NCBI RefSeq assembly: GCF_000374485.1 | Contig: NZ_KB894491.1 | Span: 248,546 to 312,545 of the forward strand | DNA from: Algicola sagamiensis DSM 14643 | GTDB taxonomy: Bacteria; Pseudomonadota; Gammaproteobacteria; Enterobacterales; Alteromonadaceae | DNA length: 64,000 nucleotides | Direction of reading: 5' to 3' | In this document: piece by piece, positions 53,742 through 62,235 of the stretch | How positions within the stretch are numbered: the first letter of the stretch is position 1 | Layout: every line of letters starts with the position of its first letter | Position numbers and translations under genes: made by a program | Notes under the pieces: generated by a model | Database searches by the model: none | Told to the model about the DNA's origin: nothing | The model's input: the letters and a program-made list of their open reading frames with translations, nothing else

Positions 53742-56155
53742 GCCTATCCTGTTTTCATTGTGGTGAATCCGTTCCAGATGGGTTTGATGTCACAATTCAC
53801 TATCAAGAAACTGACCAGCCCGTTTGTTGCTTTGGCTGCGAAGCCGTTGCCAATACTATCTTGCAAAATGGCATGGAAGACTATTACAGGTATCGGACAG
53901 AAACAGCAGATAAAGCAACACAACTTATTCCAGAGTCGCTCAAAGAGCTGACCGCATTTGATGATCAGGAACTCAATCAAGCATTTCTTGGCCATCACGA
54001 AGGGTTGGATGAAGTCACGCTCTCCGTTGAAGGGATCAGTTGTGCTGCTTGTAGTTGGTTGATTGAAAAACAACTTGGACAGCAAGAAGCTATCACTGAA
54101 GTGAATGTGAATATCACTTCCCAGCGGCTTCATATCAAGTGGCATCAGGATCAATTGAAGCTCAGCGAAATCCTTCAGCAAATTGCCAAAATAGGCTATA
54201 AAGCTTATCCATTCCAAGTGAATGAAGAAGAGCAAATCAAGCAAAAACAAAATAAGCAATTTATCATGCGTCTTGGTCTGGGCGGCTTAATGACGATGCA
54301 AGTCATGATGATTGCGATTGCTCTTTATTTTGGCGTCGTCGACCCTAATCACGAAAACTTTCTTCGAGGTGTGAGTCTCATTCTCTCAGCACCCGTTGTG
54401 CTCTATGCCGCGCTTCCATTTTTATTCAGTGCGCTTCGAGCGCTTAGAGCACGCCACTTGAATATGGATGTTCCTGTCAGTATTGCCATCTATGGGGCTT
54501 TCGCTGCAAGTGCCTGGGCAACCTTTCAAGGAAAAGGAGAAGTTTATTTCGAATCTGTATGCATGTTCACTTTTCTCCTGCTTCTTGGCAAATATCTAGA
54601 ATTTCGGACCCGACTCCAAGCAACCGAGATTTCAAGTAATCTGTTAAAACTCATTCCATTTTCAGCCATCAAGTTAACACCAGATGGTGAAGTTTCTATT
54701 CCAGCACAAAAACTCATCATTGGTGATGTCATTCGTGTGAGCCCTGGCGCCACAATCTCAGCAGATGGAGAAGTCATCGAAGGACAGTCATCAAATGATG
54801 AGTCCATGTTTACAGGTGAATTCGACGCTGTTCGCAAAATAACTGGCGACGAAGTCTTTGCTGGCGCGGTGAATCATGACGGTATTTTAAATATTCGAGT
54901 CAGCAAAGAACCGCAAGAACAACTTATTCGTCGAATTATTCATCTACAGGATCAAGCAACGATCGAAAAGCCAAGAATGGGACAAATTGCAGATAAGATT
55001 TCCGTCTACTTTGTTGCGGTTCTCCTTTGCATTGCAACGCTCACAGCAATTGGCTGGTCCATCTATTCGCCTGATGACGCGTTTTGGGTCACCCTCTCCG
55101 TCCTAGTGGCTACTTGCCCTTGTGCGCTAAGCCTTGCAACACCCGCGGCACTCACTTGTGGTACTTCTCAATTAAATCGTCATGGTATTTTGGTCAAAAA
55201 AGGCCATGTGATTGAAAGCGCAAATCAACTCACTGACGTTTGTTTTGATAAAACAGGTACGCTCACAGAAGGGGAAGTTTCATTTCGAGATATCCAATGT
55301 CTGTCTAATGATTACGATCAAGATGAACTTCTAAATCTCGCTGCAAATATTGAAACAGCATCTGAGCATCCAATCGCAAAAGCATTCCGCCCTTATCTCA
55401 CTAAAGTTGAGCAATGTGAGCAAATCCAGTCCCATATCGGCAAGGGGATCACTGCACTATGGCATGGGAAGGAAGTCATCATTGGAAAACCAAGTTGGGT
55501 CGACTCAAATACCACGCTTGACGCTGATATTCTCATCAAGATTAATAATCAGCTTGTGATGCAATTAAAAGTCAAAGATGCAACCCGCGAGGATACACCT
55601 GCATTATTGTCTTGGCTAAAATCGAATGGGATCACCCCTCATATGCTCACGGGTGATCAACAAAAAAATGCGAACCGATTTGCTCAAGAAATGGGGATCT
55701 CGCATTACCAAGGTAATTGCTCGCCCGAGGATAAAGTGGCTTACGTTCAATCCCTGATTGCAAAACCTTTAAAATCAAATAAAAGCAGAGTTGTCGGCAT
55801 GATTGGCGATGGTGTCAATGACAGTCCCGTCTTTAAATCTGCATCAATTTCTATTGCGATTGAAAAAGGCACAGATATAACGAAAACTGCGGCAGATGTG
55901 ATCTTTCTTAATAACCGTTTAAGTAATATTCAAACCTTAATTGGTACTTCCCACAAAACAGTCCGGATCATGCGGCAAAATCTCTTCTGGGCTTTAGGGT
56001 ATAATACTGCCATACTGCCACTAGCCGTCTGCGGCTTTGTGGTTCCCTATATCGCTGTTATTGGTATGACAGCCAGTTCACTGATTGTTTTATCCAATTC
56101 CCTCAGATTATTGAAGAGCAGGAAGACTGAAAAACAAGGGTTACTGAAACAATGA
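53738..56155 (+). CDS. ccoI: Copper-transporting P-type ATPase for cbb3 assembly (CcoI/FixI)
   Basis: An 805-residue P1B-type ATPase thought to supply or export copper for the oxidase. The N-terminal Cys-rich segment (CFHCGESV and CCFGCEAV) and the HMA domain GISCAACSWL precede eight helices. The family motifs are TCPCALS in helix 6, the phosphorylation site DKTGTLTEG, HPIAKAF, and GDGVNDSP. It overlaps ccoH and ccoS by 4 nt each. The doubled Cys-pair N-terminus plus HMA is the FixI/CcoI style rather than CopA. Confidence 0.95.
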   Translation: MSLSCFHCGESVPDGFDVTIHYQETDQPVCCFGCEAVANTILQNGMEDYYRYRTETADKATQLIPESLKELTAFDDQELNQAFLGHHEGLDEVTLSVEGISCAACSWLIEKQLGQQEAITEVNVNITSQRLHIKWHQDQLKLSEILQQIAKIGYKAYPFQVNEEEQIKQKQNKQFIMRLGLGGLMTMQVMMIAIALYFGVVDPNHENFLRGVSLILSAPVVLYAALPFLFSALRALRARHLNMDVPVSIAIYGAFAASAWATFQGKGEVYFESVCMFTFLLLLGKYLEFRTRLQATEISSNLLKLIPFSAIKLTPDGEVSIPAQKLIIGDVIRVSPGATISADGEVIEGQSSNDESMFTGEFDAVRKITGDEVFAGAVNHDGILNIRVSKEPQEQLIRRIIHLQDQATIEKPRMGQIADKISVYFVAVLLCIATLTAIGWSIYSPDDAFWVTLSVLVATCPCALSLATPAALTCGTSQLNRHGILVKKGHVIESANQLTDVCFDKTGTLTEGEVSFRDIQCLSNDYDQDELLNLAANIETASEHPIAKAFRPYLTKVEQCEQIQSHIGKGITALWHGKEVIIGKPSWVDSNTTLDADILIKINNQLVMQLKVKDATREDTPALLSWLKSNGITPHMLTGDQQKNANRFAQEMGISHYQGNCSPEDKVAYVQSLIAKPLKSNKSRVVGMIGDGVNDSPVFKSASISIAIEKGTDITKTAADVIFLNNRLSNIQTLIGTSHKTVRIMRQNLFWALGYNTAILPLAVCGFVVPYIAVIGMTASSLIVLSNSLRLLKSRKTEKQGLLKQ

Positions 56156-56352
56156 ACGTCATTTACTTCCTCATTCCGGTTGCCATCATTTTTGTCATTT
56201 GTGCTATCGCGCTATTCTTTTGGGCCGTCAAGAGCGACCAGTTTCAAGACTTGGACAAACATGGCCATAGTATTTTATTCGATGATGAAGAAAAAAAATC
56301 GAATGAAAATGCCTCAATCACAGGCTCGAATCAGGAAAACGAACCAGAGTGA
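56152..56352 (+). CDS. ccoS: cbb3 oxidase maturation protein CcoS
   Basis: A 66-residue protein with one N-terminal helix (VIYFLIPVAIIFVICAIALF) and the conserved FWAVKSDQFQDLD segment that defines CcoS, followed by a polar tail. CcoS is needed for haem and copper insertion into the cbb3 oxidase. It overlaps ccoI and the next gene by 4 nt each. Confidence 0.93.
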   Translation: MNVIYFLIPVAIIFVICAIALFFWAVKSDQFQDLDKHGHSILFDDEEKKSNENASITGSNQENEPE

Positions 56353-57029
56353 GTGGGGACTTACTTGCAGCATTTCTAGTTGGACTACTGGGTGCGGGGC
56401 ATTGCTTAGGTATGTGTGGTGGAATTGTCGCTTCAATTAGTCTGACCTTACCAAAGACCAACAGCCATATTCAACGGATTGCTTTTCTATCAATCTACAA
56501 TTTCGGACGGATCTTAAGTTATTGTGCAGCAGGTGCAATCGTTGGTGGCATTGGTGCATCACTGGTTACCCTTACCCATCATTGGATTTTAATCTTAAGA
56601 ATGATCTCTGGCATTTTCCTCATTGGGCTTGGCATTTATTTAATTGGAAAACAAACCTTTATCTTATCTATTGAACGTTTGGGTAAACATCTTTGGCAGT
56701 ACATTTCCCCGGTTGCTAAATTTGTACTCCCAGCGAAAAGCTTCCACCAAGTATTCTTTCTGGGTATGCTTTGGGGCTGGCTCCCTTGTGGTCTGGTCTA
56801 TTCTACGTTAGCATGGTCCATTAGCTCAGGCAGTGCCTATAAAGGTGCACTGACGATGGCTATGTTTGGTTTGGGTACATTTACGCCGCTATTGCTCATG
56901 GGAACAGTCGCTGAAAGATTGACAACGGTGTTAAAACACAGAGTTTTTCGGTATACTTCTGGCGTCGTCGTCGTCTGTTTTGGTGTGTATACGCTCGCCC
57001 ATGAACTTTATGTTCGTATTCCACTATGA
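56349..57029 (+). CDS. TauE/SafE-family (DsbD-TMD-like) membrane protein in the cbb3 locus
   Basis: A 226-residue polytopic protein annotated in similar loci as sulfite exporter TauE/SafE or urease-accessory-UreH-like. It shows AAFLVGLLGAGHCLGMCGGIV at the N-terminus with a Cys-Gly-Met-Cys-like pair, then LGMLWGWLPCGLVYSTLAW. Paired Cys in the first and a later helix resemble the electron-carrying DsbD/CcdA fold, so a redox or copper role in cbb3 assembly is a fair guess. The start is a GTG at 56349 overlapping ccoS. A position directly before fnr is common in related species. Confidence 0.85.
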   Translation: MSGDLLAAFLVGLLGAGHCLGMCGGIVASISLTLPKTNSHIQRIAFLSIYNFGRILSYCAAGAIVGGIGASLVTLTHHWILILRMISGIFLIGLGIYLIGKQTFILSIERLGKHLWQYISPVAKFVLPAKSFHQVFFLGMLWGWLPCGLVYSTLAWSISSGSAYKGALTMAMFGLGTFTPLLLMGTVAERLTTVLKHRVFRYTSGVVVVCFGVYTLAHELYVRIPL

Positions 57030-57050
57030 ACCAAATTAACGAGGTGCACT

Positions 57051-57779
57051 ATGGGAGTGAAATCAAAAGTCCCGTTTAGCCCAAACTCTTCGCTACATTG
57101 TCAAAATTGCAGCCTTTCTCATTTATGCATGCCGTATTCTTTGTCGGATGAAGAAATGGCCAAACTTGATCAAATCATCTATCGCAAAAAACCCTTTCAG
57201 AAAGGTGAAATTGCGTTTGAAAATGGTCAGAAGCTTTCCTCTTTGTTTGCTGTTCGTTCTGGTTCATTCAAAACCTATACGATCAATGAACAAGGGGAGG
57301 CACAAATCACTGCTTTCCATATGCCAGGCTCCATCATTGGCTTTGATGCCCTTTCATCACAAGTCCATGTGAGCTACGGGGAAGCATTAGAAACATCAAT
57401 GGTCTGCGAGATTCCATTTACAACACTCGATGAGCTAGCAGGTTCAATCCCCAAGCTACGCCAGCAGATTTTTCGTTTAATGAGTGAAGAAATCAATACC
57501 GATCAGCAAATGCTGCACCTGCTCAACAAAAAGACTGCTGAGCAACGCGTTGCGACTTTCTTCAGTAATCTCTCCAACTATTTCAACTCACGCGGGTTTT
57601 CTTCAACGGAGTTTCAGCTTTCCATGACTCGCAGTGAAATTGGTAACTATCTTGGGCTCACTGTCGAGACCGTCAGCCGGATCATGAGTAAGCTGCAAAA
57701 GCAGGAAGTGATCCATGCCCAAGGAAAAATGATCAAATTACTCGATTTAGAACTGCTTCAGGATACATGCGGTTCTTGA
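57051..57779 (+). CDS. fnr: FNR/ANR-type oxygen-sensing transcriptional regulator
   Basis: A 242-residue CRP/FNR-family activator for low-oxygen genes. The [4Fe-4S] ligands are Cys17, Cys20, Cys26 ([11 protein letters not shown]) and Cys119 (MVCEIPF), matching E. coli FNR at 20, 23, 29 and 122. The C-terminal helix-turn-helix [23 protein letters not shown] contains the E-SR recognition residues that read TTGAT half sites. It sits after the cbb3 assembly genes and before uspE and ttcA. It probably controls the oxidase, but I found no perfect FNR box upstream of ccoN. Confidence 0.95.
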   Translation: MGVKSKVPFSPNSSLHCQNCSLSHLCMPYSLSDEEMAKLDQIIYRKKPFQKGEIAFENGQKLSSLFAVRSGSFKTYTINEQGEAQITAFHMPGSIIGFDALSSQVHVSYGEALETSMVCEIPFTTLDELAGSIPKLRQQIFRLMSEEINTDQQMLHLLNKKTAEQRVATFFSNLSNYFNSRGFSSTEFQLSMTRSEIGNYLGLTVETVSRIMSKLQKQEVIHAQGKMIKLLDLELLQDTCGS

Positions 57780-57802
57780 TTGCTCATTTCTTGTCATGGA
57801 AT

Positions 57803-57830
57803 TGCGCTTCATTGATTGGGGTGAAGCGCA
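57803..57830. terminator. Hairpin after fnr
   Basis: A 9-bp stem TGCGCTTCA / TGAAGCGCA with a 10-nt loop lies 24 bp after the fnr stop, followed by CTTCTCT. It is probably a terminator with a weak tail. Confidence 0.6.
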
Positions 57831-57979
57831 CTTCTCTGATTTACATACCTTTTTGATCTAAAACATCGCAAATTTTCTCTCTTTTTTATATAGTGTTTTT
57901 AGCGCTGGCAAATCTATCGTCGCTGGCAACGTCAAACTGTGCTAACTAAACTAATGTAAAGACTTCTTTGGAGAGACGG

Positions 57980-58903
57980 ATGCGTACCTTTTCTAAGATC
58001 CTTGTCGTACTTGATCCAACAACTGATGAGCAAAAAGCACTTTCTCGAGCCGTTGAGCTATCAAAAAAATGTGGTGCAAAGTTAACTGCATTTATTGCCA
58101 TCTATGATTTCTCTTACGAAATGACAACCATGCTTTCCGTCGCTGAGCGCGAAGCAATGCGTAATGCAGTAATTACAGATCGTGAAACGTGGATCAGTGA
58201 TTTTATCGCACCTTATCTTGAAGAAGGGATTGAGATCGAAAGTCTCGTTGTTTGGCATAACCGCCCCTTTGAAGCCATCATTAATGCCGTAAAAAGTTCT
58301 GACTTTGACTTAGTTATTAAAGGCACACATAAACATGATGCGCTCAAATCTGTAATTTTTACACCGACTGATTGGCATCTGTTACGCAAATGCCCTTCTC
58401 CTGTATTACTCGTGAAGGATCATGCTTGGCCTGCTGATGGGAGCATTCTTGCCGCAGTGAATTCAGGCAGTGAAGAAAGTCACCATATTTCTCTCAATAC
58501 AGAAATAGTCAATGAAGCGAAATACATGGCTGAACTCATCGCTGCCAATGTGCATATTGTGAATGCGTATCCAGGTACCCCTGTAAATATTGCAATTGAA
58601 ATTCCTGAGTTCGATCCAAATCAATATAACGCAGCAGTCCGAACGCATCATGAAGATTCCACCAGTGAGATCGCTGAACAGTTTTCACTGGCTCAAAATC
58701 ATATTCATGTTGCGGAAGGTCTTCCTGAAGATGTGATCCCTAAAGTTGCCGAGGATATTGATGCAGAACTTGTGATCATGGGAACCATTGGCCGGACTGG
58801 TCTATCTGCGGCACTCATTGGAAATACTGCTGAACACGTCATTGATCGCCTCAACTGCGATGTGCTGGCACTCAAACCCGTCGGGTTTAAGTGTCCAATT
58901 TAG
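57980..58903 (+). CDS. uspE: Universal stress protein E (tandem Usp)
   Basis: A 307-residue protein of two Usp domains in tandem. The first begins TFSKILVVLDPTTDEQKAL and ends VIKGTHKHD...CPSPVLLVKD. The second ends LVIMGTIGRTGLSAALIGNTAEHVIDRLNCDVLALKP, the G-x2-G-x9-G-(S/T) nucleotide-site region. UspE in E. coli works in motility and stress survival and is encoded next to fnr, as here. The ATG at 57980 has GGAGAG upstream; an in-frame TTG lies four codons earlier. Confidence 0.93.
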   Translation: MRTFSKILVVLDPTTDEQKALSRAVELSKKCGAKLTAFIAIYDFSYEMTTMLSVAEREAMRNAVITDRETWISDFIAPYLEEGIEIESLVVWHNRPFEAIINAVKSSDFDLVIKGTHKHDALKSVIFTPTDWHLLRKCPSPVLLVKDHAWPADGSILAAVNSGSEESHHISLNTEIVNEAKYMAELIAANVHIVNAYPGTPVNIAIEIPEFDPNQYNAAVRTHHEDSTSEIAEQFSLAQNHIHVAEGLPEDVIPKVAEDIDAELVIMGTIGRTGLSAALIGNTAEHVIDRLNCDVLALKPVGFKCPI

Positions 58904-59037
58904 GCCTGTTGAACTTTCGGAAATGCGCGCTGTTATTGATGAACAACCAACAGCCTCCCAATATCCGAAAATTTTGCGTTTAAACTTGTCATTGCTATAA
59001 TACGCCGCCTTGAATGTGAGTAAAGGCGGTAAATTTT

Positions 59038-59952
59038 ATGGGCAGCGCTGCTGAGGCAAAAGCAAAATATAATTTAAATAAACTCCAAAAACGTCTTCGT
59101 CGCCATGTCGGCCAGGCCATAGCGGACTTCAACATGATTGAAGAAGGTGATCGCATCATGGTATGCCTATCGGGTGGTAAAGACAGTTATGCCCTTTTGG
59201 ATATTCTATTAAACCTCAAAAATGCCGCTCCCGTTTCTTTTGAAGTGATTGCAGTCAACCTCGACCAAAAACAACCGGGGTTTCCTGAGCATATTCTTCC
59301 TGAATATCTCTCTCAGCTGAATATTCCTTTTCAAATTGTCGAAGAAGATACATACAGTATTGTGAAGGACAAGATCCCTGAGGGCAAAACAACTTGCTCT
59401 CTTTGCTCACGCCTGCGTCGTGGGATCTTATACCGAACAGCGAAAGAGCTGGGGGCAACAAAGATAGCTCTTGGTCATCATCGGGATGATATTCTCGAAA
59501 CATTATTTTTGAATATGTTCTACGGTGGAAAAATGAAATCCATGCCACCGAAGTTAATGTCCGATAACGGTGAACATATTGTGATCCGACCATTGGCATA
59601 TTGCCGTGAAAAAGATATTGTAAAGTATGCACAAGCAAAGGAATTCCCGATTATTCCATGTAACCTTTGTGGCTCACAAGAAAACCTTCAGCGTCAAGCC
59701 ATTAAGGGCATGCTACAGGATTGGGATAAGCAATTCCCTGGTCGTATTGAAACCATGTTTAAAGCACTTCAAAATGTTGTGCCTTCCCATCTAGCAGATA
59801 CTGCATTATTTGACTTTAAAGATCTGTCACAAGTTGCTGAGGGGGATATTGCATTTGATGCGCCAGATGTGCCAAAACAACCCATAGGCATTGCTGAGCT
59901 TGAAGAAACAACTGAAACACCGAACCCAGTACAAGTTGTCGAACTGACTTAA
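59038..59952 (+). CDS. ttcA: tRNA 2-thiocytidine(32) synthetase TtcA
   Basis: Adds sulfur to cytidine 32 of certain tRNAs using an Fe-S cluster and ATP. The 304 residues show the PP-loop motif [15 protein letters not shown], the Cys-X2-Cys pair [12 protein letters not shown], the later NLCGSQ Cys, and the [13 protein letters not shown] segment specific to TtcA/TtuA. The acidic C-terminal tail beyond about residue 260 is variable. It is downstream of fnr and uspE, a conserved order. Confidence 0.96.
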   Translation: MGSAAEAKAKYNLNKLQKRLRRHVGQAIADFNMIEEGDRIMVCLSGGKDSYALLDILLNLKNAAPVSFEVIAVNLDQKQPGFPEHILPEYLSQLNIPFQIVEEDTYSIVKDKIPEGKTTCSLCSRLRRGILYRTAKELGATKIALGHHRDDILETLFLNMFYGGKMKSMPPKLMSDNGEHIVIRPLAYCREKDIVKYAQAKEFPIIPCNLCGSQENLQRQAIKGMLQDWDKQFPGRIETMFKALQNVVPSHLADTALFDFKDLSQVAEGDIAFDAPDVPKQPIGIAELEETTETPNPVQVVELT

Positions 59953-59965
59953 TCGCAGAGATTGC

Positions 59966-60412
59966 TTAAAAGGACTGACTGATGTCGATGGCTTTCACAG
60001 AGTCATCGACATCTTCTTTGGGGATAAAGCCAATCATATTTGGGTTTTCTGCGACCATGCGCTTCAACTCTTCACTAGTTGTTGCTTCCTGCAAAGGCGC
60101 TGCCTTTCCTGTAAATGCAATTCGTGACCAATGCGCACTAAATTGCTTTGGCTTTTTCTTCATCACATCCTGACTAAATTCTTTATAGGCGGATGTTGTT
60201 TTCTTCATAGAGACTGGCGTAATTTGTTCTCCATTTGGCAGAAATTTATCTTTCCCAAGAAAGATGCGCGCAATTTGAATATCCGTTAAAAGTTGCTCAG
60301 CTGTTGGGTGGACAATGATCACCACATCAGCACGTACGAATGTCGCAATTCCCATGATAAATACGAAACAATAGACCATGAGTAATTTTGTCAAACACAA
60401 CCGAGCATTCAT
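59966..60412 (-). CDS. Small PstS-like phosphate-binding-type protein, orphan
   Basis: 148 residues with a signal peptide (core LLMVYCFVFIMGIATFV, cleavage near Arg-Ala-Asp). The mature part, IARIFLGKDKFLPNGEQITPV then FSQDVMKKKPKQFSAHWSRIAFTG and ENPNMIGFIPKEDVDD, is the pattern of short single-lobe PstS-like (PBP-like) proteins that occur without an ABC transporter. Ligand unknown. It converges with ttcA; a 10-bp inverted repeat (GATGTCGATG / CATCGACATC) lies in its 3' end. Confidence 0.75.
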   Translation of the reverse strand: MNARLCLTKLLMVYCFVFIMGIATFVRADVVIIVHPTAEQLLTDIQIARIFLGKDKFLPNGEQITPVSMKKTTSAYKEFSQDVMKKKPKQFSAHWSRIAFTGKAAPLQEATTSEELKRMVAENPNMIGFIPKEDVDDSVKAIDISQSF

Positions 60413-60530
60413 TCAGACCCTTCCTCACAACTTTTAGCGAGTATTGAATCAATTATAGATCAGTCCAACGTATCACGAACTCTCTCAGCTTCCTTGAAAA
60501 AGCAGCTATGCTCTAAACAGTTGGAATTGA

Positions 60531-61346
60531 TTGGGAACTGCCTTGAAAAGATACTCACTTCGCTTTGGTATTCTCCTGATATTATTGAGCTTCAGGTGCG
60601 CCTCTGCACCATGCCAACACATCATTGTGACTGGCGACCCCAATTATGCACCTTTAACATGGCAGCGAAATGACTCGAAAGTTCGTCTCAAAGGTTTCGG
60701 TGTTCGAATGCTTGAAGATGCATTTAAAAATCAGCGGGTCAAGATCACACCATCATTTGAAGGTAACTGGAGTCGTGCGCTTGATTCAATTAAGCGTGGT
60801 GTCACCAATATGATCATTGTGCCATACAAAACATTGGATCGTTCCAAACATTTACAATTTATCGAACCACCACTTGCTCTGACGCAAATGACGCTGTTCT
60901 ACCGCCGTCAGGAAAATGCATGGAACTATCAGGGATTGAAGGACTTATTTGGAAAAGTAGGTGTGGGTGTCCGAGGTCACAGTGGTGGTGATAAATTCGA
61001 TGCTTTTGAGCAAGAAAAGATGGATGTTAAAAAGGTCAGTTCAATCGATCAAGCTGTTTTGATGCTCGCAAAAAACAGGGTCGACTATGCGGTTTTGGAT
61101 CTTGTGCCTGCACTTGTACAAATTGACCGTCTCAATTTACAAACGAAGTTGGTTTATGTCCATACACCACTCAATCGTGAAGGGATCTATTTTGCAGTAT
61201 CCGCCAAGGTTGACTGTCCAATATGGACAGCAACAATTAAACAATATCTGGAAAACTTAACTGAAGCGCAGAAACTGACGCTTATCCGCGATGCATTAAT
61301 TGAGTGGCGACAAGAACTCGCAGCTGGAAACAAACAACACCCTTAA
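60531..61346 (+). CDS. Type-II periplasmic binding protein (SBP family 3 style), orphan
   Basis: 271 residues with a signal peptide (core FGILLILLSFRCASA). The mature start IIVTGDPNYAPLTW and the ligand-lobe segment FGVRMLEDAFKNQRVKI are typical of amino-acid-type (PBPb) solute-binding proteins. No ABC permease is near. The start is a TTG (60531, or 60543 with GGGA upstream); no ATG fits. It diverges from the PstS-like gene. Stand-alone PBPb proteins of this kind often accompany sensor kinases, and a hybrid kinase lies downstream on the other strand. Confidence 0.75.
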   Translation: MGTALKRYSLRFGILLILLSFRCASAPCQHIIVTGDPNYAPLTWQRNDSKVRLKGFGVRMLEDAFKNQRVKITPSFEGNWSRALDSIKRGVTNMIIVPYKTLDRSKHLQFIEPPLALTQMTLFYRRQENAWNYQGLKDLFGKVGVGVRGHSGGDKFDAFEQEKMDVKKVSSIDQAVLMLAKNRVDYAVLDLVPALVQIDRLNLQTKLVYVHTPLNREGIYFAVSAKVDCPIWTATIKQYLENLTEAQKLTLIRDALIEWRQELAAGNKQHP

Positions 61347-61385
61347 AGCAAGAAACCATCCAACTGGATGGCTTCTTGCTTTTTA
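61346..61385. terminator. Bidirectional intrinsic terminator
   Basis: A long stem (AAGCAAGAA-CCATCC / GGATGG-TTCTTGCTT, with one or two unpaired bases) and T runs. It lies between two convergent binding-protein genes and begins at the stop codon of the first. Confidence 0.85.
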
Positions 61386-61406
61386 ACATGCTCATGATTG
61401 TCCGAT

Positions 61407-62165
61407 TTAGAAATTCCCAGCAAATAAGTCGTCTTCAAACTTTTTATAGGTTCCGTCTTTGCGGATTTCAGCCAAGCCTTCATTAAATTTTTTCAGCAAG
61501 TCAGCATGATTACCAGCTTTCTTCGAAAGAATCAGGTGACCTGTCGTGGAACGAAGTGGCTTTCCATGCGTCGTCAATGTTTCTTTAATTGTGCTGAGTT
61601 TATTTTTCAGTAAGTCCCAACCGGTGATCTCATCCATCGGAAAGAGATCGATTCTTCCTGCCGCCAGTTTTTTAAAGCTTTGCTCATCCGAGGGTGTTTC
61701 AGAAACCTTAATTTTGCCGGCTTTTGCTGCAGCCCAAAATTCTTTGGTATAGGTATAGCCACGCGTTGCACCAAACTTAAATGCACCTAAGTCTTCAATA
61801 TTTGCCCACTCCGGGATTACTTTCCCTTTTTTATGAAATAAAACTTCGCGGTGATCGGAGACTTTATCGCTAAACACAAAGTCTTTTTTTCGTTCCGGGT
61901 TGGTAAAAGAAAATGAGACACCAGCTACTTTACCTGCTCGACCATCCTCAAGTGCACGCTTCCAAGGATAATAGACAAACTCCACTGTCACGCCTTTTCG
62001 CTTAAATGCTTCTTTGATCACCCGGTTCACAAACCCACCATGATTCGCTTTTGCAGTGGTAAATGGCGCATATTCTGAGGCTGAGATTTTGATAGTTTCT
62101 GCATTCACTTGCATGGATAGCATCGCAAACGCAGAACAGATTACAGCAAGCAACATGTGTTTCAT
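61407..62165 (-). CDS. Type-II periplasmic binding protein (SBP family 3), orphan
   Basis: 252 residues from the ATG at 62165 (AGGG upstream; the frame opens eight codons earlier). Signal peptide LLAVICSAFAMLSMQVNA. The mature start IKISASEYAPFTTAK, the lobe segment VNRVIKEAFKRKGVTVEFVYYPWKR and the hinge KKDFVFSDKVSD are characteristic of PBPb proteins. The C-terminal LLKKFNEGLAEIRKDGTYKKF is the usual final helix. No transporter genes are adjacent. It lies directly upstream of the hybrid kinase (71 bp) on the same strand, so a sensing role with the kinase is possible. Confidence 0.8.
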   Translation of the reverse strand: MKHMLLAVICSAFAMLSMQVNAETIKISASEYAPFTTAKANHGGFVNRVIKEAFKRKGVTVEFVYYPWKRALEDGRAGKVAGVSFSFTNPERKKDFVFSDKVSDHREVLFHKKGKVIPEWANIEDLGAFKFGATRGYTYTKEFWAAAKAGKIKVSETPSDEQSFKKLAAGRIDLFPMDEITGWDLLKNKLSTIKETLTTHGKPLRSTTGHLILSKKAGNHADLLKKFNEGLAEIRKDGTYKKFEDDLFAGNF

Positions 62166-62235
62166 CGTACTAACCCTATTCGAAATCAAAAGATTAACTC
62201 AATAAGTCTTGCACATGTTTATAAAATGGCCATTT

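Noticed and set aside
59981-60013. 10-bp inverted repeat GATGTCGATG / CATCGACATC as a ttcA terminator
   Set aside because: It lies inside the coding end of the PstS-like gene and has no T run; probably from repeated Asp-Val/Asp-Ile codons.
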